NCBI GenBank assembly: GCA_002304445.1
Contig: NEVA01000012.1
Span: 58,018-122,017 of the forward strand
Length of the DNA: 64,000 bases
From: Opitutia bacterium Tous-C4FEB
GTDB taxonomy: Bacteria > Verrucomicrobiota > Verrucomicrobiia > Opitutales > Opitutaceae
Reading direction: 5' to 3'
Below the pieces are notes generated by a model. That model was not told the DNA's origin and made no database searches. It saw only the letters and a program-made list of their open reading frames with translations. Below are positions 45,840-54,295 of the stretch, in pieces. The translations under genes were made by a program, and so were the position numbers. How positions within the stretch are numbered: position 1 is the stretch's first letter; each line of letters starts with the position of its first letter.

Positions 45840-47087
45840 TTACTTGAGGCTCTGAAGATAGGCGACGAGGGCGACTTCGTCCTCGTTGGTGAGTTTGATA
45901 TTATTATCGATGTAACCCTTGGCCATTTTGTTGCCGGGCTTGACCGATTCGGGGTTGTGAATCCAGCGGTGGAGTTGCTCGGTGTTGTTTTCCAGCAGCG
46001 CGCCGGCGAGAGTTGAGCGGGAACCAAAATGGGTGAGGGTGGGACCGCTGATTCCAGCATAACCATGGCCCTGCACTTCGTGGCAGCTGAGGCAGGCTTT
46101 TTCCTTAAACAGAGCCTTGCCCTGAGCGATCAGCGCCTGGTTCTCGCCCTTTTCGGGAAATTGATGGGCCTTCCATGCATCTAGGGGAGATGTATCGTAT
46201 TTTGCGGTGTGGCCGGTCTCGTTTGGTTTGAAGGTGCGGAGCGAGGCGAATTGGGCTTTCGGAGCGTTGTTGGCCGCGATCCGAGGCGGAGCCACGTCGC
46301 GGGCAGGGGAGGTTTGTTGGCTTAGCCAGTCGTTGAAATCTTTCGGCCCGAGGGCGATTACACGGAAACGCATGACGGCATGGGAGTCGCCGCAGAACTC
46401 TGCGCATTGGCCCCAGTAGTAGCCAGGCTGGTCGGCTTGGAACCAGAGGTGGTTGGCGCGATTTGGAATCATATCCACTTTACCGGCGAGTTTCGGAATC
46501 CAAAAACTGTGAATCACATCGATCGTACGGAGATTCACGCGAACAGGACGCCCGGCGGGAATCACGAGTTCGTTGGCAGTGGTGAGGGCACCGGCTCCGG
46601 CGATCTGTTCACTCGGATAATCGAATTTGAACCACCATTGATACCCAGTAGCGGTAACTTCGTAGGTGTCGGCCTTGCGGTCCTCGGGCACGTCGTAGGT
46701 ATACCAAATGCCCTTCAACGTCGGGATTGCGATGATCACGAGTGCCAACACTGAGGCGCCAATGAGGCCGATCTCAATCAGCGGGTTGCCATGGCCTTGC
46801 TCGGGCGGAATGGCTTTTTCTTCTTCGGGAGTGCGCGCTTTAAATTTGATCGAAGCGTAGGCGAGCACCGCGCCGACCAAGATAAAAATCACGAGCGTCA
46901 CCCAGCAGGTGACGTAGAAAACGTCCAACTGAGACTTCGCGACCGGCCCTTCGACCTTGATGGTCGATTGGTGGCCGTCCATCCGCCAAAAATTATAGTC
47001 ACAAGCGGAAAGCAATGAAACCGCTCCGACAGCAAGAACCGCCCGGCTCCAGTGGGCGGCGGATGAGAGGATTGTGGCAAGGCGCAT
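45840..47087 (-). CDS. coxB: Cytochrome c oxidase subunit II with fused cytochrome c (caa3)
   Basis: A 415-residue lipoprotein: the lipobox LLSAC puts the lipidated cysteine at C29, and two membrane segments follow. The copper A site is H193, C228, C232, H236 and M239 (GQCAEFCGDSHAVM). The C-terminal domain is a c-type cytochrome with heme site ACLSCHEVQG (C332, C335, H336) and a likely axial Met388. This fusion defines a caa3 oxidase, which takes electrons from soluble or membrane carriers directly into its own heme c. First gene of the coxBACD operon. Confidence 0.96.
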   Translation of the reverse strand: MRLATILSSAAHWSRAVLAVGAVSLLSACDYNFWRMDGHQSTIKVEGPVAKSQLDVFYVTCWVTLVIFILVGAVLAYASIKFKARTPEEEKAIPPEQGHGNPLIEIGLIGASVLALVIIAIPTLKGIWYTYDVPEDRKADTYEVTATGYQWWFKFDYPSEQIAGAGALTTANELVIPAGRPVRVNLRTIDVIHSFWIPKLAGKVDMIPNRANHLWFQADQPGYYWGQCAEFCGDSHAVMRFRVIALGPKDFNDWLSQQTSPARDVAPPRIAANNAPKAQFASLRTFKPNETGHTAKYDTSPLDAWKAHQFPEKGENQALIAQGKALFKEKACLSCHEVQGHGYAGISGPTLTHFGSRSTLAGALLENNTEQLHRWIHNPESVKPGNKMAKGYIDNNIKLTNEDEVALVAYLQSLK

Positions 47088-47387
47088 AGAAAGAGTGAAC
47101 GATTTTCGAAAAGTCCCGAGTTGGCGACAAACTCTTTCTAGAGTTCGTCAACCCACCGTCGATTCAAGTCATAATTCTGCAAGACGTCGAACGTGGGTGG
47201 GGTAGCAGGGACTGCAATGCGGTGCGTGATGGTTTCGTTACGTATTAATCGGTCTTCGTTGTTCATAAGTTAGACACGTTCGCGATCGCCGCGAAATCAT
47301 GATGCCAGCTCACGGTCCCAAGTGGCTCCGCTACTTTTGATGATTCGCGTTTGCCAGCGCCGAAACAGGCGTTGAGGGTCGCTGGGT
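47088..47387. other. Divergent intergenic region between coxB and azurin
   Basis: About 300 bases without a gene. It holds AACTCT-TTCT-AGAGTT at 47130-47145 on the coxB side and TTCGCG-ATCGC-CGCGAA at 47279-47295 on the azurin side. Both could be operators or leader hairpins; no clear promoter boxes were assigned. Confidence 0.5.
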
Positions 47388-47903
47388 ATGAAAAATTATC
47401 TCATTCTAGCAACATCTGTTTCAGCCCTGGTTCTCTCCGGCTGCGGCCAAAAAGAGTCTGCCTCCGCTCCGGCCTCGGCTCCGGCCGCCGCATCGGCCGC
47501 CCCGGCTCCGGCGACCGCCGGCCCGAGGGTCATTGAAATCACCGCTGGTGATAACATGAAATTCAACATCACCTCAATCGAGGCGAAGCCCGGTGAGACG
47601 TTGAAAATCATCCTCACGAACATCGGCCAGATGCCGAAAGAGGCGATGGGCCACAACATCGTCATCCTCAAAAAAGGCGCCGACACGGCCGCTTATGCCG
47701 CGGCCGCCACGACGGCAAAAGCCTCGGAGTATTTGCCCCCGGCTCTCCAAGACCAAGTTCTGGCGCACTCTGAAATGATCGGGCCGCGTAAATCTTCAGA
47801 GTTCCTCTTCAAGGTCCCGGCCGAAACCGGTGACTATCCTTACATCTGCTCTTTCCCGGCCCACTATATGGTCGGCATGAAGGGCGTGATTACGGTAAAA
47901 TAA
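47388..47903 (+). CDS. Azurin-like lipoprotein
   Basis: A 171-residue blue-copper protein. LVLSGC gives a lipidated C19, then a 25-residue Ala/Pro linker tethers the cupredoxin domain to the membrane. Type-1 copper ligands are H89 (MGHNIVI), C154, H159 and M164 (ICSFPAH, then GMKG). The Cys-to-His spacing is as in azurin, but the His-to-Met stretch is one residue longer than in classical azurin, closer to plastocyanin or auracyanin. It lies next to the caa3 oxidase operon and is a likely electron donor to it. A terminator follows. Confidence 0.92.
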   Translation: MKNYLILATSVSALVLSGCGQKESASAPASAPAAASAAPAPATAGPRVIEITAGDNMKFNITSIEAKPGETLKIILTNIGQMPKEAMGHNIVILKKGADTAAYAAAATTAKASEYLPPALQDQVLAHSEMIGPRKSSEFLFKVPAETGDYPYICSFPAHYMVGMKGVITVK

Positions 47904-47921
47904 TTCCAGCTCAAAAAAGTT

Positions 47922-47953
47922 AAAGGCCGCGCATCAATGCGCGGCCTTTTTAT
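47922..47953. terminator. Bidirectional terminator between azurin and DUF420 genes
   Basis: AAAGGCCGCGCA-TCAA-TGCGCGGCCTTT with A-rich and T-rich sides (47922-47949, T-tract to 47953). It serves both converging genes. Confidence 0.9.
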
Positions 47954-47987
47954 TTTGGTGGTCAGAGACCGAGCGCGATGCGCGCCT

Positions 47988-48443
47988 CTAGCTTGCGGAA
48001 GGCCACCATTGGTAGAGGAAGAAGTAGACGAGCACGCCGGTGACGGAAACGTAGAGCCAGATTGGAAACACGATCCGCGCCCACTTTTTGTGGCGCTCGA
48101 ACTCACCCTTGAACGCCAGCGCGAAGGTGCGTGGAACAAGGTAAGCGATGGCGATCGCCAGAATCACATGGGTGATGAGCATCACATAATACACGGTGCG
48201 GATCGCGCCCTCCCCGCCGAATTGGGTATGCACCGCTTCGCCCGCGCCGGCCGCCATACCTTTGAGAATTTTGTGGCCCACGTAGCCGACCAGGAAAACG
48301 GCCGAGACGACGCCGGCGCTGATCATTGCGAAGCGATGAGCCGTCTTGCGGCCGGTTTTGATCAGGATGAAGCCGACCGAGATGAGGAGGGTGGCGAGAG
48401 CGTTGAGCGAGGCGTTGATCGCTGGGATGTCGTTGATTGTCAT
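47988..48443 (-). CDS. DUF420 membrane protein (CtaM-like oxidase assembly)
   Basis: A 151-residue protein with four hydrophobic segments and conserved histidines (YVGHKILKG, LITHVILAI, ERHKKWARI). DUF420 proteins include CtaM of firmicutes, which is needed for heme-copper oxidase maturation. It lies 12 bases after the heme O synthase gene on the same strand, supporting this role. The C-terminus (WLYVSVTGVLVYFFLYQWWP) is aromatic-rich. Confidence 0.85.
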   Translation of the reverse strand: MTINDIPAINASLNALATLLISVGFILIKTGRKTAHRFAMISAGVVSAVFLVGYVGHKILKGMAAGAGEAVHTQFGGEGAIRTVYYVMLITHVILAIAIAYLVPRTFALAFKGEFERHKKWARIVFPIWLYVSVTGVLVYFFLYQWWPSAS

Positions 48444-48455
48444 GGTGCGGCGGAC

Positions 48456-49349
48456 TTAGAAATTAATGATGCGATCCGCCACGAGCGCTCCGAGGACGAG
48501 CGGCAAGTAAGCGATTGAGCAGTGGAAAAGCCGGCGGGCGGCGACATCACGACCCTCGGCGCGAAGAAACAGCACCGCGCAGGCGACAAACCCGACGCCG
48601 CCGACCAAGGCGACCGCCCCGGACCACGCAGTGGCGAAGCCGAGTGCCCAAGGGAGTAAGCTCACCACGAGCAGACCCAGGCTGTTGGCGAGGGACCATG
48701 CGGCTACAAAACCGCCTTTTTCATTGCGCACGGGAAGCATCGGGAAATGGACCGCCGAGTAGTCCCGTCGGTGGGTCCAGGCGATCGCCATGAAGTGGGG
48801 GATTTGCCAAAAGAAAAGGATGCCGAAGAAAATCCAGCCGAGTTCGGACACACGGCCCTCGGCGGCGGTCCAGCCGATGAGCGGCGGCAACGCTCCCGCA
48901 ATCGCGCCGATTTCGGTGCTCCAACGCGACCAACGTTTCGCCGGCGTATACCATCCTAGGTAGGCGATCATCGTGAGTAACGCGACGCCGGCGCAGAGGT
49001 AGTTCACGCGGGAGAACAAAATGAAAAGCGCCCCGACGCTCATGAGCCCGCCCAACACAAAGGCCGAGCCGGTGGCGACTTTCCCGGTGGGAATTGGCCG
49101 GTCGGCGGTGCGCTTCATCTGCGAGTCGGTGTCGGATTCGAGCCATTGATTGAGCACCGCCACGCCACCGGCCGCGAGCGAAGTGCCGAGCGCCACGAAA
49201 ATGAGCTGTGCGGAGCTGAATACCGGGCGGGCCGCGGCGTAGGCCGCGAGCGCGGTCAGCACCGATAACAGGCTCAACCGGGGCTTGGTGAGTTCGAGAT
49301 AGTCGGAGAATTTGGCGGAAGGTGCCGCGAGGGTGGGATTGGCGGTCAT
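48456..49349 (-). CDS. ctaB: Protoheme IX farnesyltransferase (heme O synthase)
   Basis: Adds a farnesyl group to heme B, the first step to heme A for the caa3 oxidase. The 297-residue UbiA-family protein has NQWLESDTDSQMKRTADRPI, carrying the Asp-rich prenyl-diphosphate site, and YTPAKRWSRWSTEIGAIAGA, cited separately as YTPAKR and GAIAGALPPLIGW. About eight or nine segments are seen. ATG 49349 overlaps the ctaA stop by 4 bases. A longer open frame to 50042 is a shadow of ctaA. Confidence 0.95.
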   Translation of the reverse strand: MTANPTLAAPSAKFSDYLELTKPRLSLLSVLTALAAYAAARPVFSSAQLIFVALGTSLAAGGVAVLNQWLESDTDSQMKRTADRPIPTGKVATGSAFVLGGLMSVGALFILFSRVNYLCAGVALLTMIAYLGWYTPAKRWSRWSTEIGAIAGALPPLIGWTAAEGRVSELGWIFFGILFFWQIPHFMAIAWTHRRDYSAVHFPMLPVRNEKGGFVAAWSLANSLGLLVVSLLPWALGFATAWSGAVALVGGVGFVACAVLFLRAEGRDVAARRLFHCSIAYLPLVLGALVADRIINF

Positions 49350-50338
49350 GGGCGGGAGGCGTTGGTCTCGGAAGATTCGATGGCGTTGCGGTGGGCGAGG
49401 CAAGCGAGAGCAAAGGAGGTCGCGAGCGTGGCCGCCCCGACGATGACGTGGGCCGTCGTGATGTCGGCCCGGCGTTGGCTCCAAATGATTGAGGCCCCGA
49501 GCAAAACTTGAACCACGAGCAGGGCGAGCAGTCCGTGCGCCAGATTCCTCAGGAGCGTCGACGCCGCCGAATCGCGGCGCACGCGCAACCATAAGATCAA
49601 AATCGCGACGGTGAGAACGACGGCGATCACGCGGTGGGCGAACTGAAGGGCGACGCGATAGTCCCAGTGCGGCGGCAAAATCGCGTGGTCGGCGGAAGAA
49701 AAGGGAAATGTCGGGATGGCCATGCCGGCGTGGTTGTGACGCATGAACACCGCAACCGTGAGTTGGACGAGCAGCAGCGCGACGCAGGCCACGGCGGCCG
49801 AGCGGACTCGGGGCCCCACCGGAGCAACGCCCTCGATCCACCGGCGGGAACACCCAAGGGCGATGGCGACCAATATGCAGACGTAAATCTGGGCGAGAAC
49901 GCCGTGGGGCACGCGCAACATTTGCCCCAATGACATTTCGAAACCGGGCACCTGGGTCGCATCGAGCAGCACGCGTTTGCCACCGATCAGACCTTGGATG
50001 ATGACGATGCCGAGCGCCCACCACCCGAGCTGCCGCAGCCAACGGCGGGCAACGGTGCGGTGGAGCCAGACGGCCAGTCCGATCGCAAAAACTCCCATCA
50101 CGGTGCCGGTCAGGCGGTGCGAATGCTCGGCGAACATCGCCATATCAGCGAGCCAGCCCTCGGGGTTGACCGAGCCGTTGGAAAGCGGCCAATCGAGGAA
50201 CGCCATCCCGGCGCCGATCGTGGTGGTAAACGCTCCGAGCGTCACCAAGACGAACACCCACACGGCGGCGGCCGTGGCGAATATCGAGAGCCCGCCTTGG
50301 TAAGCGGAGTTGCGAAGCGTGGTCGTCGAAGCAGGCAT
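49346..50338 (-). CDS. ctaA: Heme A synthase (CtaA/COX15)
   Basis: Oxidises the methyl group of heme O to give heme A. The 330-residue membrane protein has about eight segments in two halves. Heme-binding histidines lie in FAEHSHRLTG, VPHGVLAQIY and LQFAHRVIAV, and in TTAHVIVG. The start ATG 50338 gives MPASTTTLRN; the longer frame is not typical. First of the ctaA-ctaB-DUF420 operon and divergent from the SCO-type gene, 85 bases away. Confidence 0.93.
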   Translation of the reverse strand: MPASTTTLRNSAYQGGLSIFATAAAVWVFVLVTLGAFTTTIGAGMAFLDWPLSNGSVNPEGWLADMAMFAEHSHRLTGTVMGVFAIGLAVWLHRTVARRWLRQLGWWALGIVIIQGLIGGKRVLLDATQVPGFEMSLGQMLRVPHGVLAQIYVCILVAIALGCSRRWIEGVAPVGPRVRSAAVACVALLLVQLTVAVFMRHNHAGMAIPTFPFSSADHAILPPHWDYRVALQFAHRVIAVVLTVAILILWLRVRRDSAASTLLRNLAHGLLALLVVQVLLGASIIWSQRRADITTAHVIVGAATLATSFALACLAHRNAIESSETNASRP

Positions 50339-50423
50339 AAGAGGAAGAGCGGCGAACAGAAGGCACACTTCAATTACCGGCAAACCCTTTGACAAAGTTA
50401 TCCTCCGGCGAATCCGTTGCGTG

Positions 50424-51386
50424 ATGAAATCTAATGCACGGGTCTGGCAGCCGGCCCTGGGAGCAGTCCTTGTGCTGGCTTTGGGTGGTTGTGGCCGGCC
50501 CGCCGCGCCGAAGTCCGGCACTCAGGCGGCGGCGACGTCGGTCGAACCCGCGGCGGTAGCGTCAAAACCCGCGGCCCCGGCCAAGAAAGAGGTGGCCGAG
50601 CGTTATCCTTTGACCGGTGAAATCACGGGGATCGATGCGGCCCGTAAGGTGCTCATCGTTTACCACGACGAAATCAAAGACTACATGCCGGCCATGACGA
50701 TGGAGTTTATCGTGAGCCCGGGCGATTTGGCGGTGGCCAAAGTGGGTCAACGCATTCGTGCCGATCTGATCCCGAGTGAGACCGGCGATTTCCGCCTGGA
50801 GAAAATTTGGCCGGACGAAAAGTTGGCGACGGCGGCCGTCGCTGACGCCGCGCGGGGGCTGCGCGAGGACACCAAGACGCGCGGTAAGAATGCTTACCGC
50901 GAGGTGGGGGAGACTGTGCCGAGCTTTACCCTCTTCGATCAGGAGGGAAGGGTGATTCCCGGCGGGCACTTTCGCGGAAAGAAAGTGATGATGAACTTTA
51001 TCTTTTCCCGCTGTCCCGTGGCGACGATGTGCCCGGCGGCGACGGCAAAAATGATGGCGACGCAGAAACTCGCCAAGGACGCGGCGGTGCCGAATATCGA
51101 GTTTGTATCGATCACGCTCGATCCCGTTTTCGACACGCCGGGAGTGCTCAAGGAATACGCGTCGGTGCGGGGCATCGACACCACGAATTTCTCGTTCCTC
51201 ACCGGGCCGGACAGCGCGATCCGTGATCTGCTCACCCAGTTCGGCGTCATCGCCGAACTCGAAGGCGATTTTCTCAAGCACACGCTCACGACGCTCCTGA
51301 TCGACGAACGGGGCAAGATCATGCACCGGACCGACGGCAGCGTGTGGGAGCCCAAGGATTTTGTCGCGAAAATGAAACAACCATGA
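50424..51386 (+). CDS. CusF-like plus SCO1/SenC fusion lipoprotein (copper chaperone)
   Basis: A 320-residue lipoprotein (LALGGC, lipidated C23). Residues about 55-125 resemble a CusF-like copper-binding domain (GEITGIDAARKVLIVYHDEI, then YMPAMTMEF, with methionines and histidine). Residues about 155-318 are an SCO1 thioredoxin fold delivering copper to the copper A site. The metal motif is RCPVATMCP, a CxxxxxC instead of the usual CxxxC; the conserved histidine is in FLKHTL. It overlaps the next gene by 4 bases. The neighbouring cta genes support oxidase assembly. Confidence 0.9.
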   Translation: MKSNARVWQPALGAVLVLALGGCGRPAAPKSGTQAAATSVEPAAVASKPAAPAKKEVAERYPLTGEITGIDAARKVLIVYHDEIKDYMPAMTMEFIVSPGDLAVAKVGQRIRADLIPSETGDFRLEKIWPDEKLATAAVADAARGLREDTKTRGKNAYREVGETVPSFTLFDQEGRVIPGGHFRGKKVMMNFIFSRCPVATMCPAATAKMMATQKLAKDAAVPNIEFVSITLDPVFDTPGVLKEYASVRGIDTTNFSFLTGPDSAIRDLLTQFGVIAELEGDFLKHTLTTLLIDERGKIMHRTDGSVWEPKDFVAKMKQP

Positions 51387-52330
51387 CCACGACCACACCC
51401 GGCACGCCAAATTCGGCGCTCAGTTCCGCCCAATGGCGACAGTTCGTTTGGATCACGCTCGCGGCGGTTTCGCTCTACGTTTTATTTCGGTTCCTGCCCA
51501 CGGGGACGGACCTGAATCACATGGATTTCCGAGCGACAGGAAAGAACGCGATCGAGATGTGCGACCCGTCGAACCCTCAGTTTATCTCGGTGATCGCGGC
51601 GACTTCACCCGTGGCTCTGACGGTGAAAACGGCCGCGGCTCCCACGGCGGGTCGCGAAGTGCAAGTGACGGTGCGCATGACCACGGCGAACAATAAGCCG
51701 ATCGCACCGGAGGACTTGGTCGTGATGCACACCCGCAAGCTGCACTTGTTGATCGCTGATCCCTCGCTGACAGACTACCAGCACCTGCACCCTGAGCCGA
51801 CCCGAGTCCCTGGCGAGTGGAGCTTTACCTTCACGCCCAAGCTCGGCGGCATTTACCGGATCTTCGCGGATTTCACCCCAGCGGCGACGAATCGCAGTCT
51901 CTACGCCAACGTTGATCTGGTCGTGGCGGGCGAGCAGCTCTCGACTCCGGAATTGGCGGCGGCAATGACGCCCAGTTGGATTGGGCAACGGGATGCCTAC
52001 CGCCTCGAGCTAGTCCCGGGGACCCGGCAGATCCGCGCGGGGCAAGCGACGGATTTGAAGTTTTCGGTGACGAACACGGGCGGGGGCGCGGTCGGTCTTG
52101 AGCCGGTGATGGATGCGTATGCGCACTTGGTCGCTTTCGACACGGCGCGGAGCGGATTCGCGCACCTGCACCCGATGGATGCGGATCTGGGCGTGGCGCC
52201 GGACTCCATCAAGCCCACGCTTTCGTTCAAGATCACAATCCCCGCGGCGGGACGTTACGTTATCTGGGCCCAACTCAAGATCAACGGGCGCGAGAAATTC
52301 GTGCCGTTTTGGTTCGACGTGGCGGCGTGA
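51383..52330 (+). CDS. Membrane-anchored protein of unknown function, partner of the SCO-type chaperone
   Basis: A 315-residue protein with one N-terminal membrane segment (about residues 17-37, QFVWITLAAVSLYVLFRFLP) and a beta-rich outer part. Two similar domains carry HLHP motifs (TDYQHLHPEP and FAHLHPMDADLG), and another histidine pair sits in MHTRKLHLLI. These could bind copper. I do not recognise a named family. The 4-base overlap with the CusF-SCO gene indicates a joint role, perhaps holding or passing copper. Confidence 0.65.
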   Translation: MTTTTPGTPNSALSSAQWRQFVWITLAAVSLYVLFRFLPTGTDLNHMDFRATGKNAIEMCDPSNPQFISVIAATSPVALTVKTAAAPTAGREVQVTVRMTTANNKPIAPEDLVVMHTRKLHLLIADPSLTDYQHLHPEPTRVPGEWSFTFTPKLGGIYRIFADFTPAATNRSLYANVDLVVAGEQLSTPELAAAMTPSWIGQRDAYRLELVPGTRQIRAGQATDLKFSVTNTGGGAVGLEPVMDAYAHLVAFDTARSGFAHLHPMDADLGVAPDSIKPTLSFKITIPAAGRYVIWAQLKINGREKFVPFWFDVAA

Positions 52331-52418
52331 GTTTTTGCTCCGGGGTGCGCATCGTCGTCAGGAACGCGGCCTCAAGTTTCACGTCGTAGGCGTGCGCGAG
52401 GAGCAAAACCAAAGGGAA

Positions 52419-53123
52419 TCAGCGGCCTTGGCTATCGGGCAGTTTCTCGAGGGTGGCGCTGAGTTGGTAGTCGAGGTAGAGCTCTACGGAGAGCGCGTCG
52501 AGTTGGCGGACGAGCACGGGGCCGTCGAGGCCGGTGACGGTGAGGACGTTGGCGCCGAGTTGCTCGCGAGTCTTGGCGATCTGTTCGCGGATGAGCTGCA
52601 TGAGCCGGTCGCGTTGTTGCTCGGCATCGGCGACCGCCATCGTCGTGGAGACGACGCGGACTTCGGCGTCGTTGGGCACTTCGATGCGGGCGACAAACAG
52701 ACTGATTTGGCGAATAATTTCGAAAACCTCGGCGTCGGGTGTGAGCGGGCTCAGGATACGAAGGCCGGTCTGAAGCGAGCCGGGGGCGTAATTGGTTTTG
52801 CCCGAGAGAAAACTGCTCCCCGAGCCGGCACCGAAGACGCGCACGGGGCCTTGATGGAGCTGAAACGTGTTGGAGCGTTGCACGGCGGTGGTGAGCCGCC
52901 GGACGGTTTCTTGGACCGCGACGGCCTGGCGATCGGTGTCCTTGGCGGTGCTGCGGATCGTGACCGTGGCGCAGAGGTAGTCGGCGGGTCGCCGGATTAC
53001 CACGGCGGGCGGACTGTGCGGCGGGTCAAAGGCGAGGGTGAGGCTGGCGGAATTGGTAACGGCAAATGCGGGCGCGGCGGCGAAGGCGGCCCAGGCTACG
53101 AGCAAGTGCGGGTGGATTCGCAT
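52419..53123 (-). CDS. Exported protein of unknown function
   Basis: A 234-residue protein with a signal peptide (LLVAWAAFAAAPAFA, about residues 7-21). The mature part alternates beta segments and one long helix (AVADAEQQRDRLMQLIREQI). Its periodicity (VTIRSTAKDTDRQAVAVQE) is reminiscent of SIMPL-domain proteins, but that is weak. It lies 13 bases after the AMP nucleosidase gene on the same strand, so they probably share a transcript. Confidence 0.6.
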   Translation of the reverse strand: MRIHPHLLVAWAAFAAAPAFAVTNSASLTLAFDPPHSPPAVVIRRPADYLCATVTIRSTAKDTDRQAVAVQETVRRLTTAVQRSNTFQLHQGPVRVFGAGSGSSFLSGKTNYAPGSLQTGLRILSPLTPDAEVFEIIRQISLFVARIEVPNDAEVRVVSTTMAVADAEQQRDRLMQLIREQIAKTREQLGANVLTVTGLDGPVLVRQLDALSVELYLDYQLSATLEKLPDSQGR

Positions 53124-53136
53124 GCAGGGCGGCGGC

Positions 53137-53907
53137 TCAAAACCGGAGGTGTTTTACGGTGAGGCCCTTGTTGAGAAGCTGTTTGAGGGCGGCGATACCG
53201 ATCTTGAGGTGGTCGTTGACGAATTTCTCGTCCACCTGCTTGTCGCTCTCGGCGGTTTTCACGCCCTCTGGAACCATGGGCTGGTCGGAGACGAGGAGGA
53301 GGGCGCCGGTGGGGATTTCGTTGAAAAACCCGGTCATGAAAATCGTGGCGGTCTCCATATCGACGGCCAGGACGCGGATTTTTTTGAGGTATTTCTTGAA
53401 CGCCTCGTCGTGTTCCCAGACGCGGCGGTTGGTGGTGTAAATCGTACCGGTCCAATAATCGCGGGCGAAGTCGCGGATGGTGGTCGAGATGGCTTTTTGT
53501 AAGGCGAACGACGGCAGGGCGGGCACCTCGGGTGGGAAATAATCGTTGCTCGTGCCCTCGCCGCGGACGGCCGCGATGGGCAAAATGAGGTCGCCGATCT
53601 CGGCGCGGTGTTTAACGCCCCCGCATTTGCCGAGGAAGAGCACGGCCTTGGGTTTTATGGCGCTGAGGAGATCCATCACGGTGGCGGCGGTGGCACTGCC
53701 CATCCCGAAATTGATGATGGTGATGTCGCCGGCGGTGGCGGAGGTCATGGGCTTGTCTTTGCCCATGACAGGAACGCGGTGCCACTGGGCGAAAAGTTGG
53801 ACGTAGCGGTCGAAATTGGTGAGCAAAACATAGCCACCGAATTTGTTGAGCGGAACGCCGGTGTAGCGGGGGAGCCAGTTGGCGACGATCTCGCGGCGAG
53901 TCTTCAT
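53137..53907 (-). CDS. amn: AMP nucleosidase
   Basis: Cleaves AMP to adenine and ribose 5-phosphate. The 256-residue product fits the short phosphorylase-superfamily AMP nucleosidases rather than the long E. coli Amn. INFGMGSATAATVMDLL, FLGKCGGVK and the VDMETATIF segment (with the ribose-binding methionine-glutamate) are typical. The N-terminal domain of long Amn is absent. Followed by a small exported protein gene. Confidence 0.88.
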   Translation of the reverse strand: MKTRREIVANWLPRYTGVPLNKFGGYVLLTNFDRYVQLFAQWHRVPVMGKDKPMTSATAGDITIINFGMGSATAATVMDLLSAIKPKAVLFLGKCGGVKHRAEIGDLILPIAAVRGEGTSNDYFPPEVPALPSFALQKAISTTIRDFARDYWTGTIYTTNRRVWEHDEAFKKYLKKIRVLAVDMETATIFMTGFFNEIPTGALLLVSDQPMVPEGVKTAESDKQVDEKFVNDHLKIGIAALKQLLNKGLTVKHLRF

Positions 53908-53980
53908 GGCCGATGATTGCGCGCGATTTGGGGCAAAGGCACGAAAAAGATTCGGCCCGGTGGGCGACTACGCCCGGAAA

Positions 53981-54009
53981 TTGAAAAAAATTTCTTCAAA
54001 CGAATAAAT
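53981..54009 (+). promoter_or_regulatory. Candidate sigma-70 promoter
   Basis: TTGAAA (53981-53986), 17 bases, ATAAAT (54004-54009), in an otherwise gene-free stretch between amn and the LysR gene. A transcript would start near 54016 and meet a strong terminator about 135 bases later. Confidence 0.5.
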
Positions 54010-54015
54010 GCCGAT

Positions 54016-54150
54016 CAGTGGAACAAAGTCTCTGCAGTGCTATCTTTACGGGCGTAACATCAATTTCTCCTCCGCTTAGCGGGGGAGATTGGGGTAAGTA
54101 AGAAAGCAAAGGCCGGCCACATAGGGGTATGTGGCCGGCCAACTTTTTTT
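54016..54150 (+). ncRNA. Candidate small RNA
   Basis: A possible transcript of about 135 bases between the promoter at 53981 and the terminator at 54111-54150. It contains an internal hairpin (CTCCTCCGC-TTA-GCGGGGGAG, one G-T pair, 54067-54087) ahead of the terminator stem. The loop side holds CTCCTCC, an anti-Shine-Dalgarno-like pyrimidine stretch that could bind mRNA leaders. No RNA family is recognised. The terminator alone could instead serve the convergent LysR transcript. Confidence 0.4.
54111..54150. terminator. Strong hairpin terminator
   Basis: GGCCGGCCACATA-GGGG-TATGTGGCCGGCC, a perfect 13-base stem, followed by AAC and eight or more T on the plus strand. On the minus strand the stem is followed by a weaker T-rich stretch, so it may also end LysR transcripts. 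Confidence 0.9.
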
Positions 54151-54295
54151 TGGGCCACGACGATGCGGTGGCTTCCTCGTCGGATTTACGGCACGGCTTA
54201 ACCGGATGTAGTGGTCGGCATCACCCGCGTGAGAGCACCCCAGAGCGCGCTAACCTCAACGTAGCGGTCTATTTACCGCACATCGTTGCCGATCG

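Noticed and set aside
48456..50042. A 528-codon reading of the heme O synthase gene
   Set aside because: The extra 231 codons run antisense-free through ctaA in another frame and give Arg/Pro-rich sequence; the family start is at 49349 with a 4-base overlap with ctaA.
54008..54079. A 23-codon frame (MPISGTKSLQ...) in the amn-LysR gap
   Set aside because: Its ATG overlaps the candidate -10 box, so it would not be in the transcript from that promoter, and no ribosome binding site is seen.
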